A DNA stretch of 64,000 bases from an uncultured Alistipes sp. (GTDB lineage Bacteria; Bacteroidota; Bacteroidia; Bacteroidales; Rikenellaceae), in NCBI GenBank assembly GCA_944322005.1, contig CALUNL010000003.1, forward strand, positions 1-64,000. Reading direction: 5' to 3'. Positions 32,847 through 42,607 of the stretch are shown here, in pieces. The first letter of the stretch is position 1, and every line of letters starts with the position of its first letter. The notes under the pieces were generated by a model. The model was not told the DNA's origin. It did not search any database and worked only from the letters and a program-made list of their open reading frames with translations. The position numbers were made by a program, and so were the translations under genes.

Positions 32847-35800
32847 CTATTTTACATCTCTTACACATCGTATTACCATATTATAGCTTGGGCTGATGGT
32901 GACATGTCCCCCAGTACAATACCATGTATACTCCGTATCGTATTTCTTACCGAGCGCTCCGAACGAATAATAAGAACTGACAAATGTATAACCTCCCGTC
33001 CACCAGTTAGGGTTCACATCAGAAGTTATATAGTTGGACATCAGGCTCGCCTCCCGAATGTTGGGAGTTCTGTACCCTTCCGGACATGGAGACTCTCCGT
33101 TCTCTATCATTCTCTTCAGCGACAGGTAATCGCCGGAATAGGAGACGACCGGTCCTGTTTCGAATACCGAATACAACCGTGCCGCCTCCGAGAATTCGTC
33201 ACCTGGCTCCAACTCACGCGACGTATAATATCGCTTCGACATTTTGTTGATTCTGGAGACATCGAACCTGTATACGGAGTTCACGGTATTATCGGCCAAC
33301 ACCGTCTCAAAGATGACGGAGTACTCCGGCTTGTTGTCAACATCGTTAAGTCCCGCAACGGCACTCGCTTCATCGGCTGGGTCCATTCCTAAATTGCGCA
33401 CACACCGCACCGAATATTTCCCCGGCTTGTTCGTGCTGTACTGCTGGTATGCACTTGTCGAGAGTCCCTCTTCGGTCCACAACATTGTCGGATAGTTATT
33501 GGGCGAATTCTCGTCCTGCGATGCTCCGCCCCACCGCGTACTGCTTATGACATGTTTCCTCCATAAATATCCGCCAAACTCATTCTTCTCATCCACAGCG
33601 TAGTTGTTGTAACGGTCATACAGTTGCGCATCGCCAGATATACCCTGATCGCCTGCATACAGTGCCGTAAGCTGCTGTATGGAAGCAATATACCAGCGTA
33701 TCTCCGAAGCATCGATAATTCCGTCGCCATTATTGTCACGGTTGCGCATCATGCATGTATAACGGGCCGTAGCCAGATCGTCGTCATCCTTCAAAAAGAT
33801 TATGTTGTAGTCGTTTTCGCGGTCATAATCAAGATAGTCGGCCCACGACTTGCGCGCAAAATTGCCGTTCCCGTCTGTAAGCTGCCAAAGACGCGCAGTA
33901 TTATACAGTCCGTTCGAGCGTGAAGTGTTGCCGAAATTAGGCATGTCCGGAGAGGCACCATGATATTCATTCCGGCTGTAGAACCATAGGTCACCGTCCG
34001 TTTCATCAATACTTTCGCATCCCCAGGCTGTATGCAGGTTCTCATTGTCCACATCGAATATGGACTGTATCGAACGCTGGCGTATGGTAACCACGCTGCC
34101 GGTTGCAGAGCTGTCACCGTCCGCACTGAACTGTGTATCGCACAGAATATGCATGGTACGGTTCGGCTGGTTTACAAACTCCTTCCACAAAGTAGGACGC
34201 GCCTCTCCCGAAATTGGATCCCTGTCATAATAGAATTCATCGACAAAAGCTGTGACATATATACGGTTGCGCGTATATATGTCCGGCCTGTCCGGATACA
34301 TCTGCTTAAGTTCCGGATCCTCCTCGGAGCGAAAATCATTCGGCCGGCCCGCATCGAAACGCCTTTTCTGATCTCGGATATAGTCACAAAATTCGATTAT
34401 ATCCACGACCTCATCCGGATGATACGCACAGTTGCGATGGCTGTATTGACCGCTTGACGCATCTATGTCGTTTATCCTGAAGGAGACCCATTTGTAATCA
34501 AGCCCATTAGGGACTTCAACACCGTTCACCATTTCCGGCAATCCTTCGCGGCCGAAAGGTGTCTTGACATACCATGTCACCTCATCTGGTGCTATGAACT
34601 GTTCGTCAAATGCGAAAACCCGCTGTCCATAATGTGCATCGAACGTATATATGGACTCTTTTGCGATATATACCTCACCGGTAGCCCCGGATTCCGTCTC
34701 TACATCCGTGGAGACTTCGACCTGGATGCTCTTAACACCCTTGACAGTAATGGTATACGTATAATGTGTATTGCGGTTTACGCTGAAATCATTCAAGTCA
34801 GCAGCAATGTCACCCAAATGTATATAATAAGTTACTGTTGCATTAAGTGCCTGTTCCTTTGCCTCGGTACCCACATCTACAAGCATTTCGACCTCGCCGT
34901 CGATCACAAGGTATGTCGCGGTTTCCGGAGCATACTCCCACATGCCATCGGAGGTGTCATATGCTCCCGTGTCATCCTTTATGCGTCTATCCCGCTGATG
35001 ATACTCTGACACTTGTTTCTTCGCCAGGGGGCGATTCTCGTACATATAAAACGAGAACCCATGCACAGGAGCCGTTACGGAGGTGCTTATGTTATTGCTG
35101 TTGACATATGAGAATGTCTCCTCAACAGACGTTTCGAAATTGGTCGCAGGACTGTCGAGGAACCCCTCGTCGGCATCATATGCCACATCCGTCGATACGC
35201 TCCGCTCGAAGAGGAAACTGCCAACAGGTACATTGACAACCCGCCACGACACAGGAGTAAAGCCTCTGACATTCTGCATGGTCTGGCCATCACTCGTTGT
35301 CACTGTCGTTTCATTGCCCACGGCAGCCCTGACACGCACATCTATTTTGGCATCTAGGCGTGTCAGCGGCATCCTCACACTTTGCCCGGAGGCCGTAATA
35401 CCGCTATCCGTCACGGTTACATCGTCAGCCGACCCCGTCATGACAAAAATACCGGTACGAGAAGTTATCTGCTGATTGAGGGCAACCGTAAGCGCATCCA
35501 ATTCGTCGATAGTCTGAATAAAGCTGAACTGCTCCGACGAAATGTTGAACATGTCAGAATCGAAGTTAGCCACGATACGGATCTTACCGCCCGTAAGTTG
35601 CGGTATCTTCATCCTTATTTTTCCCGTCGTCTGTGTCGATTCGTCCATGCGGTTGTCTACCATCCAACAGTTGGTCTGCGACGATACAACCTCATCACGC
35701 GTGGAAAGTTTGTTGTTATCGTCGAAATAGTGTCCGAATACGCGCTCCCCGGCACTGTTGAACAGGAACACATACAGGTTCGATACACGCGCCTCGGCAA

Positions 35801-35981
35801 TCGGCCCGAGTGTCGAGCGTGTGGAGAAATCCACCTTTCCGAAGTCGGTATGTCCGAAATCGAGCGTGGACCACACTTCGTCTCCACCGGTATGCACACG
35901 TTCGAGTTGCGGGTCCTTTATGCAGCCCGCAGACAGCAATCCGCATATACAGGATAACAGTATCAGTCGTTTCATAGCCAT
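32847..35981 (-). CDS. DUF4906 fimbrial tip-type lipoprotein
   Basis: A 1044-residue protein, the last gene of the fimbrial operon. It has a lipobox (LLSAGC, Cys20) and an N-terminal fimbrillin-like domain (about 40-420), preceded by FSTRSTLGP, an Arg-containing site suited to a trypsin-like pilin-processing protease. The C-terminal 300 residues contain RFDVSRINKMSKRYY and the final CPEGYRTPN with RCVRD, a Cys-paired module common at the end of large Bacteroidales fimbrial tip proteins. It probably sits at the fimbria tip and acts in adhesion. A second ATG two codons on is equally possible. Confidence 0.78.
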   Translation of the reverse strand: MAMKRLILLSCICGLLSAGCIKDPQLERVHTGGDEVWSTLDFGHTDFGKVDFSTRSTLGPIAEARVSNLYVFLFNSAGERVFGHYFDDNNKLSTRDEVVSSQTNCWMVDNRMDESTQTTGKIRMKIPQLTGGKIRIVANFDSDMFNISSEQFSFIQTIDELDALTVALNQQITSRTGIFVMTGSADDVTVTDSGITASGQSVRMPLTRLDAKIDVRVRAAVGNETTVTTSDGQTMQNVRGFTPVSWRVVNVPVGSFLFERSVSTDVAYDADEGFLDSPATNFETSVEETFSYVNSNNISTSVTAPVHGFSFYMYENRPLAKKQVSEYHQRDRRIKDDTGAYDTSDGMWEYAPETATYLVIDGEVEMLVDVGTEAKEQALNATVTYYIHLGDIAADLNDFSVNRNTHYTYTITVKGVKSIQVEVSTDVETESGATGEVYIAKESIYTFDAHYGQRVFAFDEQFIAPDEVTWYVKTPFGREGLPEMVNGVEVPNGLDYKWVSFRINDIDASSGQYSHRNCAYHPDEVVDIIEFCDYIRDQKRRFDAGRPNDFRSEEDPELKQMYPDRPDIYTRNRIYVTAFVDEFYYDRDPISGEARPTLWKEFVNQPNRTMHILCDTQFSADGDSSATGSVVTIRQRSIQSIFDVDNENLHTAWGCESIDETDGDLWFYSRNEYHGASPDMPNFGNTSRSNGLYNTARLWQLTDGNGNFARKSWADYLDYDRENDYNIIFLKDDDDLATARYTCMMRNRDNNGDGIIDASEIRWYIASIQQLTALYAGDQGISGDAQLYDRYNNYAVDEKNEFGGYLWRKHVISSTRWGGASQDENSPNNYPTMLWTEEGLSTSAYQQYSTNKPGKYSVRCVRNLGMDPADEASAVAGLNDVDNKPEYSVIFETVLADNTVNSVYRFDVSRINKMSKRYYTSRELEPGDEFSEAARLYSVFETGPVVSYSGDYLSLKRMIENGESPCPEGYRTPNIREASLMSNYITSDVNPNWWTGGYTFVSSYYSFGALGKKYDTEYTWYCTGGHVTISPSYNMVIRCVRDVK

Positions 35982-35991
35982 CTCTTCACAA

Positions 35992-37800
35992 TCAGTTGAA
36001 CGTAATATCGCCGTTGACAGAATTCCAGTCTCTTACATAGAACTCAAAATCCCCCTTGTCAGGGTTGTACGACACCTCAACCAGCACATGTATATGGTCG
36101 TTACGTCTTATCTCGTGTACATCGCTGACGACGGAAGACTCGCCGTCAATTGTTCTGAGGACCACCTCATGGCGTGCATTAAGTCCCGTGGTTTGTCTGA
36201 GAGGATATAACACAAACTGCGACCACTCTCCGTCTCCATACCAACCCGTTACGAGTGTATTACGGTCACCTCGGGTATTTATATAAGCATCGCCCCATGT
36301 GTAGTTATCAGACTTGAAAAGGAAATATCCATTGGTGGAACTAACCGTAAATGTATCGGCCGACGAGTACATGCTTTCAGCTCCGACCATAACCAAACGC
36401 CCGTTTTCCGTCTCTATATTGTTAGATGTGAGTTTGCCGACATAATCCTCGGTCTGTACATTGCGCATATAGTATCTCGATGTACCGCTTGCCCATTCGA
36501 GCTTCCACACGTAATTGTAAAGATAGTTGTTGTCGGCGCATTTGTCAAGAATTTGCTGAGGAGTGTATCTTTCGTCTGACGGTGTGGCATATATCTTGTC
36601 GTTTTCGACATACAGGAACGAATATACGTCTCCCCATGTATCGCCACGACGGCCGATAAGAAAATAAGGCCCTTGCGAAGCAATATCACCCACCGTTGTA
36701 ATCGGCTCATCATTGTTCTTGAGCGCGTACATGTTTATACCCGCTCCATCGTAACCCACATCTATCGTATACCTGTAATTGTCGGCCTCGTCTCGGCTTT
36801 CATAAATCAGACCGTCGAATATGGTAGTCACCCCATCAGCATTGGAAACGATCCTGTTCGGTTCAAACTTAACGAGAGCATTGTCATCCGTGATTATCGG
36901 CGCACCCTTTCCACGGTGTTCATATTCTACAGCATAATTCAAGTCCGTATCGGCCCGTGAGAAGAGGTAACATGCCGACTGCGTGAAATTGTCACTCAAG
37001 GCCAGGTCATTCACCGTAAGATCCATCTCGCTGTAATTGCGAACATCAATCTGCAGACGAGCACATGTATGTTCGAGACCTATTGCCTCCGTGTTTGTAC
37101 CCGAAATGAGGTGCAGCATATGCGTGCATGTCAGAGGGATATAAACATTTCCAGGGCGCAGATACGGAGCATATGTCTTGCCGTCCGAATCAGTCTTGTC
37201 TGGAATTCTCAACATCAGATTGTAGAAATCCGTACATGTCTGTCTGAAATCGGCAATTCCCTCATTTCTGTCAAATGAATCAATAAGCGCCTGTACCTGT
37301 TTTGCAATACCGGAGTTACCGAATGTATCAGAATCCGTATAGTTGGCCACTGCAAGCATTACATACGTACCGCGGGACAGTTTCTCGACTGGACCGTGCT
37401 TAGGGTTTTCATAATCGAACGTAACCCTTACGGCTTTGCCAGATTCCAGTGAAGTATCAATATCCCCTGCACTGTTGACAAACCCGTTGTCAGCATCCAT
37501 GTCGTTGTACTCCGATGGATATAGAGGATAGTTACGGCCGTAAATATTGCGATATGCCACAAGTCTGTTATCCAGTGAATCTATCAGGAAAAGCGACACA
37601 TGGTCGATAGTCTTCTCCTCGGCTACGGATGCACGCGTATCAACCGAAGCCATCAAAGCTGAAATATCGGCCGTAATCACAAGGCTTGCAGGCTTGCGGT
37701 CGACAGGCACGACGGCAGAGTCCGCAGCCGATCTCTGACAGCCCGACATAATAACCAGGAGCACAACGGCAAACAGGCGGTATATACGTATCATATTCAT
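35992..37800 (-). CDS. Accessory fimbrial protein with inserted repeat module
   Basis: A 602-residue fimbrillin-type lipoprotein (lipobox VIMSGC, Cys21). Residues 30-340 resemble the N-terminal fimbrillin sandwich, with VDTRASVAEE as the processing-like site and VSLFLIDS as the typical strand. Residues about 370-535 hold an unrelated module of repeated W-G-D-(V/A)-Y and Y-F-L-(I/F) units, with a beta-trefoil-like rhythm. The last 65 residues return to a beta strand ending HVLVEVSYNP and WNSVNGDITFN, like a polymerisation strand. Start chosen at MNMIRIY; MIRIY is also possible. Confidence 0.68.
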   Translation of the reverse strand: MNMIRIYRLFAVVLLVIMSGCQRSAADSAVVPVDRKPASLVITADISALMASVDTRASVAEEKTIDHVSLFLIDSLDNRLVAYRNIYGRNYPLYPSEYNDMDADNGFVNSAGDIDTSLESGKAVRVTFDYENPKHGPVEKLSRGTYVMLAVANYTDSDTFGNSGIAKQVQALIDSFDRNEGIADFRQTCTDFYNLMLRIPDKTDSDGKTYAPYLRPGNVYIPLTCTHMLHLISGTNTEAIGLEHTCARLQIDVRNYSEMDLTVNDLALSDNFTQSACYLFSRADTDLNYAVEYEHRGKGAPIITDDNALVKFEPNRIVSNADGVTTIFDGLIYESRDEADNYRYTIDVGYDGAGINMYALKNNDEPITTVGDIASQGPYFLIGRRGDTWGDVYSFLYVENDKIYATPSDERYTPQQILDKCADNNYLYNYVWKLEWASGTSRYYMRNVQTEDYVGKLTSNNIETENGRLVMVGAESMYSSADTFTVSSTNGYFLFKSDNYTWGDAYINTRGDRNTLVTGWYGDGEWSQFVLYPLRQTTGLNARHEVVLRTIDGESSVVSDVHEIRRNDHIHVLVEVSYNPDKGDFEFYVRDWNSVNGDITFN

Positions 37801-37822
37801 GGCAACTGTCTGCAAATATCAA

Positions 37823-39040
37823 TTAAAATACTATTCCGAACGATGATTCACGTTCATTCCAGTCGGCAGCCGAAATGGTTAGTTCGAGCTTTGTTTCGGT
37901 TATGGCAATCGTATATGTATATCGTTTGCCAGGCAGATATTCCATACTCTCGGTATATGTTCCGTCCCCATTGTCCACGCGCTCGGTAACCTTCGGAATC
38001 GTAACCTTGTATACGGCATCTTCGCCGTTACGTGTGGTAAAGCAGAAGTTCAATGTTCCTGAAGACTTCTGAGGCGGAACAAGCACCCAACCGTCATTCT
38101 GCGTAAAGAGATCGCCATCTATCGTTCCTGAGCCCGTATATGCCATGGCCGGCGAGGCATTTCCGGCTGAATCGGTCGAGAACCTCACGCCCGAATTGCT
38201 CCAATAATATATCCGTTCGGTTACCGGAGGGTTATAGCCCATAATCCATGACATGCTCTCCACATCCGAATCGGAGCCATATGCCAGCATGCCAGATGTA
38301 GCGAAATCACGTGTATCGGCATTCTGCAGGTAACACGACGTGAGTTCGTCCTCATTGGCATATTTTGCCTTGACGATAAAACGCAAAGCGGCAAGTCCAT
38401 GCTTGAATTGCAGAGAGACCGGTTCATTGAGATTCGTTTGCGGGTCAGTCGTGTCAACATCGTTGTATGCAAGAAGCAGATCCTCCTGCACATAGTGAGT
38501 CGGATACTCGATGACAAATGTCGAGGCATTGGTCGATGAAACGACATTGTCTGCGAGAGACTGCGGAAAATATGCACGGAACTTGTACTTTCCGCCGACA
38601 AACCAATACAGGTCCGAACCTTCATAATTCCACAACGAATACGGATTGCCGTCTTTTTTGTCGGAATATATGAGACGTGTATTCTGAAAAATATTCTTTA
38701 TCGCCACTTCCTGTCCGTCGATATCCGTATATGTATAGTCTGCCCATATGCCGATGGCTTTGCCTTCACCTCCCTCTGCCGCAGGAGTACAGGCATGTTC
38801 AATGGTTACCCAGCCGGGATTGACATAAGGGTTTCCTTCATCATCGAACTCCGGACCCACAAGCGAACGGTTTCCTGCGCCTGGCTTGCCTACCCCCACG
38901 ACATTCCACACAATCGGCGTCGTACCGGACGGCGGCATGGCCGGAACCTCCCGGTTATCCGGTTCTGCACAACCGTACATGACTAGGGCAGCCAAGACAA
39001 TCGGGCATTTCGACATATGTATCATATCTATTATTTTCAT
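37823..39040 (-). CDS. Fimbrillin family protein (minor subunit)
   Basis: A protein of about 405 residues with a lipobox (LVMYGC) and the fimbrillin pattern: VWNVVGVGKPG, an Arg site (AGNRSLVGPE), and the later LQFKHGLAALRFIVKAKY segment common to fimbrillins, then the C-terminal strand region ELTISAADWNERE. Length and fold suit a pilus shaft or adaptor subunit. The longest frame starts inside the hairpin at 39056-39085, so a start at 39052, 39040 or 39025 is more likely; 39040 gives the best signal peptide. Confidence 0.75.
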   Translation of the reverse strand: MKIIDMIHMSKCPIVLAALVMYGCAEPDNREVPAMPPSGTTPIVWNVVGVGKPGAGNRSLVGPEFDDEGNPYVNPGWVTIEHACTPAAEGGEGKAIGIWADYTYTDIDGQEVAIKNIFQNTRLIYSDKKDGNPYSLWNYEGSDLYWFVGGKYKFRAYFPQSLADNVVSSTNASTFVIEYPTHYVQEDLLLAYNDVDTTDPQTNLNEPVSLQFKHGLAALRFIVKAKYANEDELTSCYLQNADTRDFATSGMLAYGSDSDVESMSWIMGYNPPVTERIYYWSNSGVRFSTDSAGNASPAMAYTGSGTIDGDLFTQNDGWVLVPPQKSSGTLNFCFTTRNGEDAVYKVTIPKVTERVDNGDGTYTESMEYLPGKRYTYTIAITETKLELTISAADWNERESSFGIVF

Positions 39041-39055
39041 CGTTATTGTCATTGT

Positions 39056-39085
39056 GCCTGCAAAGGGAGTCACCCCTTTGCAGGC
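39056..39085 (-). other. Intercistronic hairpin after the major fimbrillin gene
   Basis: A 12-bp perfect stem (39056-39067 with 39074-39085), six-base loop and no T run on the minus strand. It could stabilise the upstream message or reduce readthrough, raising the major subunit over later genes. Confidence 0.65.
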
Positions 39086-39122
39086 TATAGGGCGAAATGG
39101 TTCCCCGCCCCGAAGGAGGAAT

Positions 39123-40202
39123 TTATAATTCGATATCCGACGAAACCGTCACATCGTCCCAATCCTCCACAACCGGAGCGAAGTAAATCTTGTTCAGGCC
39201 GAATATTATACGATAAATATAACGCTTGTTAGGCTCCCACTGCGAGGTGTAATCCTTGATTTTCAGAACAGTCTGATGTTCAATCTCTCCCGAAGCCGCG
39301 GTTTCCATGGTATAAGTCACTGTCACGGTAGCATTGTCGTCGAACGCCTGCGGGAGCAGCAACAGATCTTTCGCATCGGACGGCTCACTATATGTGGTAC
39401 CGTCCTCCGGAACTGCGAACGAGCCATCGAAAGGTACATATGCAACCTTGTCGGCTACCTCTGCCGACGGAGTCCATGCCGGGTCACGGGTGGTAGTTGC
39501 ATCAGTCAGATTCTCTGCGAAAGAGCCTTTGTTGACGATATTCGAGAGCTCGATTTTCTTAACCTTGAAGTCTACATCGGCAGCAGAGTAATCCGTGTCT
39601 GTTCCGACACGGAACACAATCGACGAAAGGGCGTGATGGAAGACGATGTCCACACCCTCGTACGTATTCTCGGCCTGACCGGCATAATTGTTCACAGACT
39701 CCGTGCGGTTGTATGCACGGTCGCTGTACATAAGATCATACTGTGCTCCAACTGCGGCAACTACGAAATCTGCGATCTTGAGACCGGCTGCACCATGGCT
39801 CAACGTTCCTGCCGCATCGGCCGGAGAATATGCGGCAAAGGTCAGCTTACCGGTTTTCGGCCAATAGTAATCCTGTGCCGGAACCCAAGAATTGCCGGAT
39901 TTGGAGACCGTAAGAGGATTTCCCGAAACATCCGTCATGTAATTTGCCCATCCGTTATCCGCATCACCGAATGTTGTATAGTTGCCGCTGTGGTACCAAC
40001 CCCAGACTTTGAACGACTCTCCCTCCGGATATGCAGTCGAGGATGCTATCTCCCCAGGGACCGCACGCGTGGTCGAGCCTACGAGAGGAGACTCAAAACG
40101 GATTTTGGAATCCGAAACGACGGTGCCGTTGACCGTCTCGTTCTTGACGCAGCCGGTGAAAACCGCTCCCACCGCAACTGCCATAAGTAATACTTTCTTC
40201 AT
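39123..40202 (-). CDS. Major fimbrillin-type subunit
   Basis: A 359-residue lipoprotein precursor (lipobox AVFTGC, Cys18). Residue Arg46 in STTRAVPGE fits the cleavage site where a trypsin-like protease removes the N-terminal strand in type V pili. The body has the fimbrillin sandwich with FHHALSSIVFRVG, followed by RYIYRIIFGLNKIYF and a final strand EDWDDVTV that can serve as the donor strand for the next subunit. It is the gene before a strong hairpin, consistent with the most abundant subunit. Confidence 0.8.
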   Translation of the reverse strand: MKKVLLMAVAVGAVFTGCVKNETVNGTVVSDSKIRFESPLVGSTTRAVPGEIASSTAYPEGESFKVWGWYHSGNYTTFGDADNGWANYMTDVSGNPLTVSKSGNSWVPAQDYYWPKTGKLTFAAYSPADAAGTLSHGAAGLKIADFVVAAVGAQYDLMYSDRAYNRTESVNNYAGQAENTYEGVDIVFHHALSSIVFRVGTDTDYSAADVDFKVKKIELSNIVNKGSFAENLTDATTTRDPAWTPSAEVADKVAYVPFDGSFAVPEDGTTYSEPSDAKDLLLLPQAFDDNATVTVTYTMETAASGEIEHQTVLKIKDYTSQWEPNKRYIYRIIFGLNKIYFAPVVEDWDDVTVSSDIEL

Positions 40203-40298
40203 AACAGATTCAAAATTATAATTTGGTTAAAAGTGTCAATACATGTCTTCCCGTAAACGTTACTCACTCGCATCCTAACAGTCCTATGCTGAGGGATG

Positions 40299-41336
40299 TC
40301 ATATAATGATATCCGTCTCTATGTCTTCCCACTCGCCGACTCCTGGCGCAAATCCGCCCTCATCAGACGGGTCCATGTCCGGAATATTGAGTATCTGGTC
40401 GAGCAGAATCCACTGATGTTCGACAGCCTCCGGCGACGAGAACTTATCGGTAATGTCCAAAGTCGTGGTCAACTTCCGCCCGTCCTTAGTCTTTACGTCG
40501 AACGTTATGGACAGCTCTGTGTCCTGGCCGGGGAGTTTGCCGAAAGTATGGAATGTGGTGTATATGTATGCCTCGTCAGGAGCAACGTTTTCGCCTTTCT
40601 CCATATCGAAATATACGGTCACCGAATCGTCCTCACGTATATTGCCGTCATGCAATGTCGCCGAGCCGGACATTCCGGTAAGGAGTCCTACCGCAGACGA
40701 AAGGTGGTCTGCGCCGGTCACCTTCACCTGCAGGTAATAGGATTTGACAACACTCGCAGCCGTAAAATGGTCTCCATATGCATTGCGCAATGTGTCTATA
40801 TCCAGACCCGCATCTATGTGCAGTGCATCATGCGAATCTACAAACAGGTGGTCGGGACAATATACCGTACGATCCGAACCGGACCGAGTCGACAGACTGT
40901 TCCGCAACTGGTCCGAAATCTCACCCGTATATGCCTCCACCCCATGGAACACATGATCGTTCCGTATGATCGTTGACCCGGTATCGAAGTTATATGTCAA
41001 CAGGCAGTAGTCACCCGGAGGCGCCACCACATAGCCGTAATAGTAGTTGCCGCGGGAGTCGCTGCCCCTGTTGCGGAGGTAGCGTTCCGCCGCTATGCGC
41101 CCGTCCTTCCGGTCATACAGCGCCACGCGCAATATCTCCGGCGATGAGTAATCGGGCTTTATGAGAGTCTCGTCGTAAAAACCGGTCGTCACGTTTTTTA
41201 TCTCCTCATCCACATACACACGCACGTAATGCGTATTTCCGATGTCGACCAACGGACGCCGCACGCAACGCGTGGAGAGCATCAGAACCGACATGAGGAC
41301 AATTGACCGGAACAGATATTTCAGCGCACCCCTCAT
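40299..41336 (-). CDS. DUF5119/Mfa2-like fimbrial anchor lipoprotein
   Basis: A 345-residue lipoprotein (lipobox-like STRC, Cys24) matching DUF5119 and the FimB/Mfa2 group of proteins that hold the pilus to the outer membrane and regulate length. The body shows strand signatures PGDYCLLTYNFDT and WILLDQILNIPDM. Its ATG overlaps the stop of the preceding DUF3575 gene by four bases (ATGA), so translation is coupled to that phase-variable gene. A 96-nt gap separates it from the major subunit gene. Confidence 0.78.
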   Translation of the reverse strand: MRGALKYLFRSIVLMSVLMLSTRCVRRPLVDIGNTHYVRVYVDEEIKNVTTGFYDETLIKPDYSSPEILRVALYDRKDGRIAAERYLRNRGSDSRGNYYYGYVVAPPGDYCLLTYNFDTGSTIIRNDHVFHGVEAYTGEISDQLRNSLSTRSGSDRTVYCPDHLFVDSHDALHIDAGLDIDTLRNAYGDHFTAASVVKSYYLQVKVTGADHLSSAVGLLTGMSGSATLHDGNIREDDSVTVYFDMEKGENVAPDEAYIYTTFHTFGKLPGQDTELSITFDVKTKDGRKLTTTLDITDKFSSPEAVEHQWILLDQILNIPDMDPSDEGGFAPGVGEWEDIETDIII

Positions 41337-42607
41337 CTTGCACCTCCTCTCTTCCTTACATTGACAAGCAGCGGCACCACAAGTGAGACCTCCACCTTCG
41401 TCGGGCCGAAATAGTGCAGCACTCCGACCTTGTTCGGATCGCGTACAAGCAGTTCCCAGTCGTCGGTAGGGATGTAATGCCTGTACGGGATACGTGCATA
41501 TCCGGCCGAGATTGAGAATTCGAGATTCAGGCGTTTGGACACCGGCATCGAGTATCCGTAGGTTATGCCTGCACTGAAAAACTCACCCTGATAGCAAAAC
41601 TTGCGGTTAGCCTGTATGTCGAACTTTCCGCCCATTCCGTAGACGCCCAGGAAATGGCCCATCAGAGCATCGCGTTTTACGCGCTTTGCGGATGCCTCAC
41701 GTGTTTTCGGGCGGAACCACCAGCGGAACTCCCCTCCGAAAGAGAGGAACTGCAGGCAATATCTGTTGTTGCGGCTCAACCACCACGGGCAATGGTGCTC
41801 ATACAGCAGCGAGAACCTTTTGCCGAACGGCACCTCCACCGCAAAGTTGAGCGCCGTCACCGCATCGTAAAGCAGATTGCTTTTCAGCCCAAGGAACGTA
41901 CGTTTGTCCTTGGGTTCGGTCTTTGCAGGGACGGTTTGTACGGCACCGAAACGACGGACATGCACCGGCGGAACCGTATCGGCCTTCGGGATGGACAACG
42001 CCGCGCAATCCACTCCGTCAACCGAGAATTTCAGCGGCCGCGCAATAGGCGCAGCAATCGGCGAGCCCCAGATGCATATGAATGTAGCCGTACGCAGTTT
42101 GGGCATATGCCTGCGGATTATATACCGGTATGTATATCCTCCGTCAAGCTGCTTCAATCTCCATTTCTTCGTATCGGCACGCACGGGTGCACGCAATATG
42201 GCAAGCACACGCTCGCGGTCGTGCCTGTGATAGTTGGCCTCCAGTTCGGCCTCCAGACCCGCCCAGTTCTCTCCCATTGGATGGATGCGCATGCATGTCT
42301 CATCGAAATCATCTCGTTCCGGGATATTGGCCAGAATATAACGCCTGGCCATCCGGGCACGCTCTTTCGAGAGACGTACATTGCGCTCATACACGCCTTC
42401 CGGAGAGGCATAAGCATAGATGGTGATACTGTCGATACGCGGCGATTCCGCCAGATAATGCCTGATGCGCATCATCTGTACGGCATTGTCGAGATAATTC
42501 TCGTCGAGGTTGGTTCGATCCCACCTGTAATACAGGGAAAAACGGTCGCTTATACGCGCAGAATCGGGGCCGGGTTCATTCGAGGAAGAAAAATTCCCCC
42601 CCCCCAT
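41333..42607 (-). CDS. DUF3575 OmpA-like fimbrial-operon protein, currently out of frame with its signal peptide
   Basis: The longest in-frame ATG reading gives 424 residues starting MGGGNFSSS, without a signal peptide. The first 130 residues have an OmpA-like sequence (IDSITIYAYASPEGVYERN, then LSKERARMARRYIL), and the last 220 form a DUF3575 beta-barrel (GLKSNLLYDAVTALNFAVEVP, EHHCPWW, VEVSLVVPLLVNVRK). Family members are secreted. A signal-peptide coding start exists at 42710 in another frame; with nine instead of ten G at 42596-42605 it would join this frame to give 458 residues. So the gene is probably in the OFF phase here, or the G count is a sequencing error. Confidence 0.8.
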   Translation of the reverse strand: MGGGNFSSSNEPGPDSARISDRFSLYYRWDRTNLDENYLDNAVQMMRIRHYLAESPRIDSITIYAYASPEGVYERNVRLSKERARMARRYILANIPERDDFDETCMRIHPMGENWAGLEAELEANYHRHDRERVLAILRAPVRADTKKWRLKQLDGGYTYRYIIRRHMPKLRTATFICIWGSPIAAPIARPLKFSVDGVDCAALSIPKADTVPPVHVRRFGAVQTVPAKTEPKDKRTFLGLKSNLLYDAVTALNFAVEVPFGKRFSLLYEHHCPWWLSRNNRYCLQFLSFGGEFRWWFRPKTREASAKRVKRDALMGHFLGVYGMGGKFDIQANRKFCYQGEFFSAGITYGYSMPVSKRLNLEFSISAGYARIPYRHYIPTDDWELLVRDPNKVGVLHYFGPTKVEVSLVVPLLVNVRKRGGAR

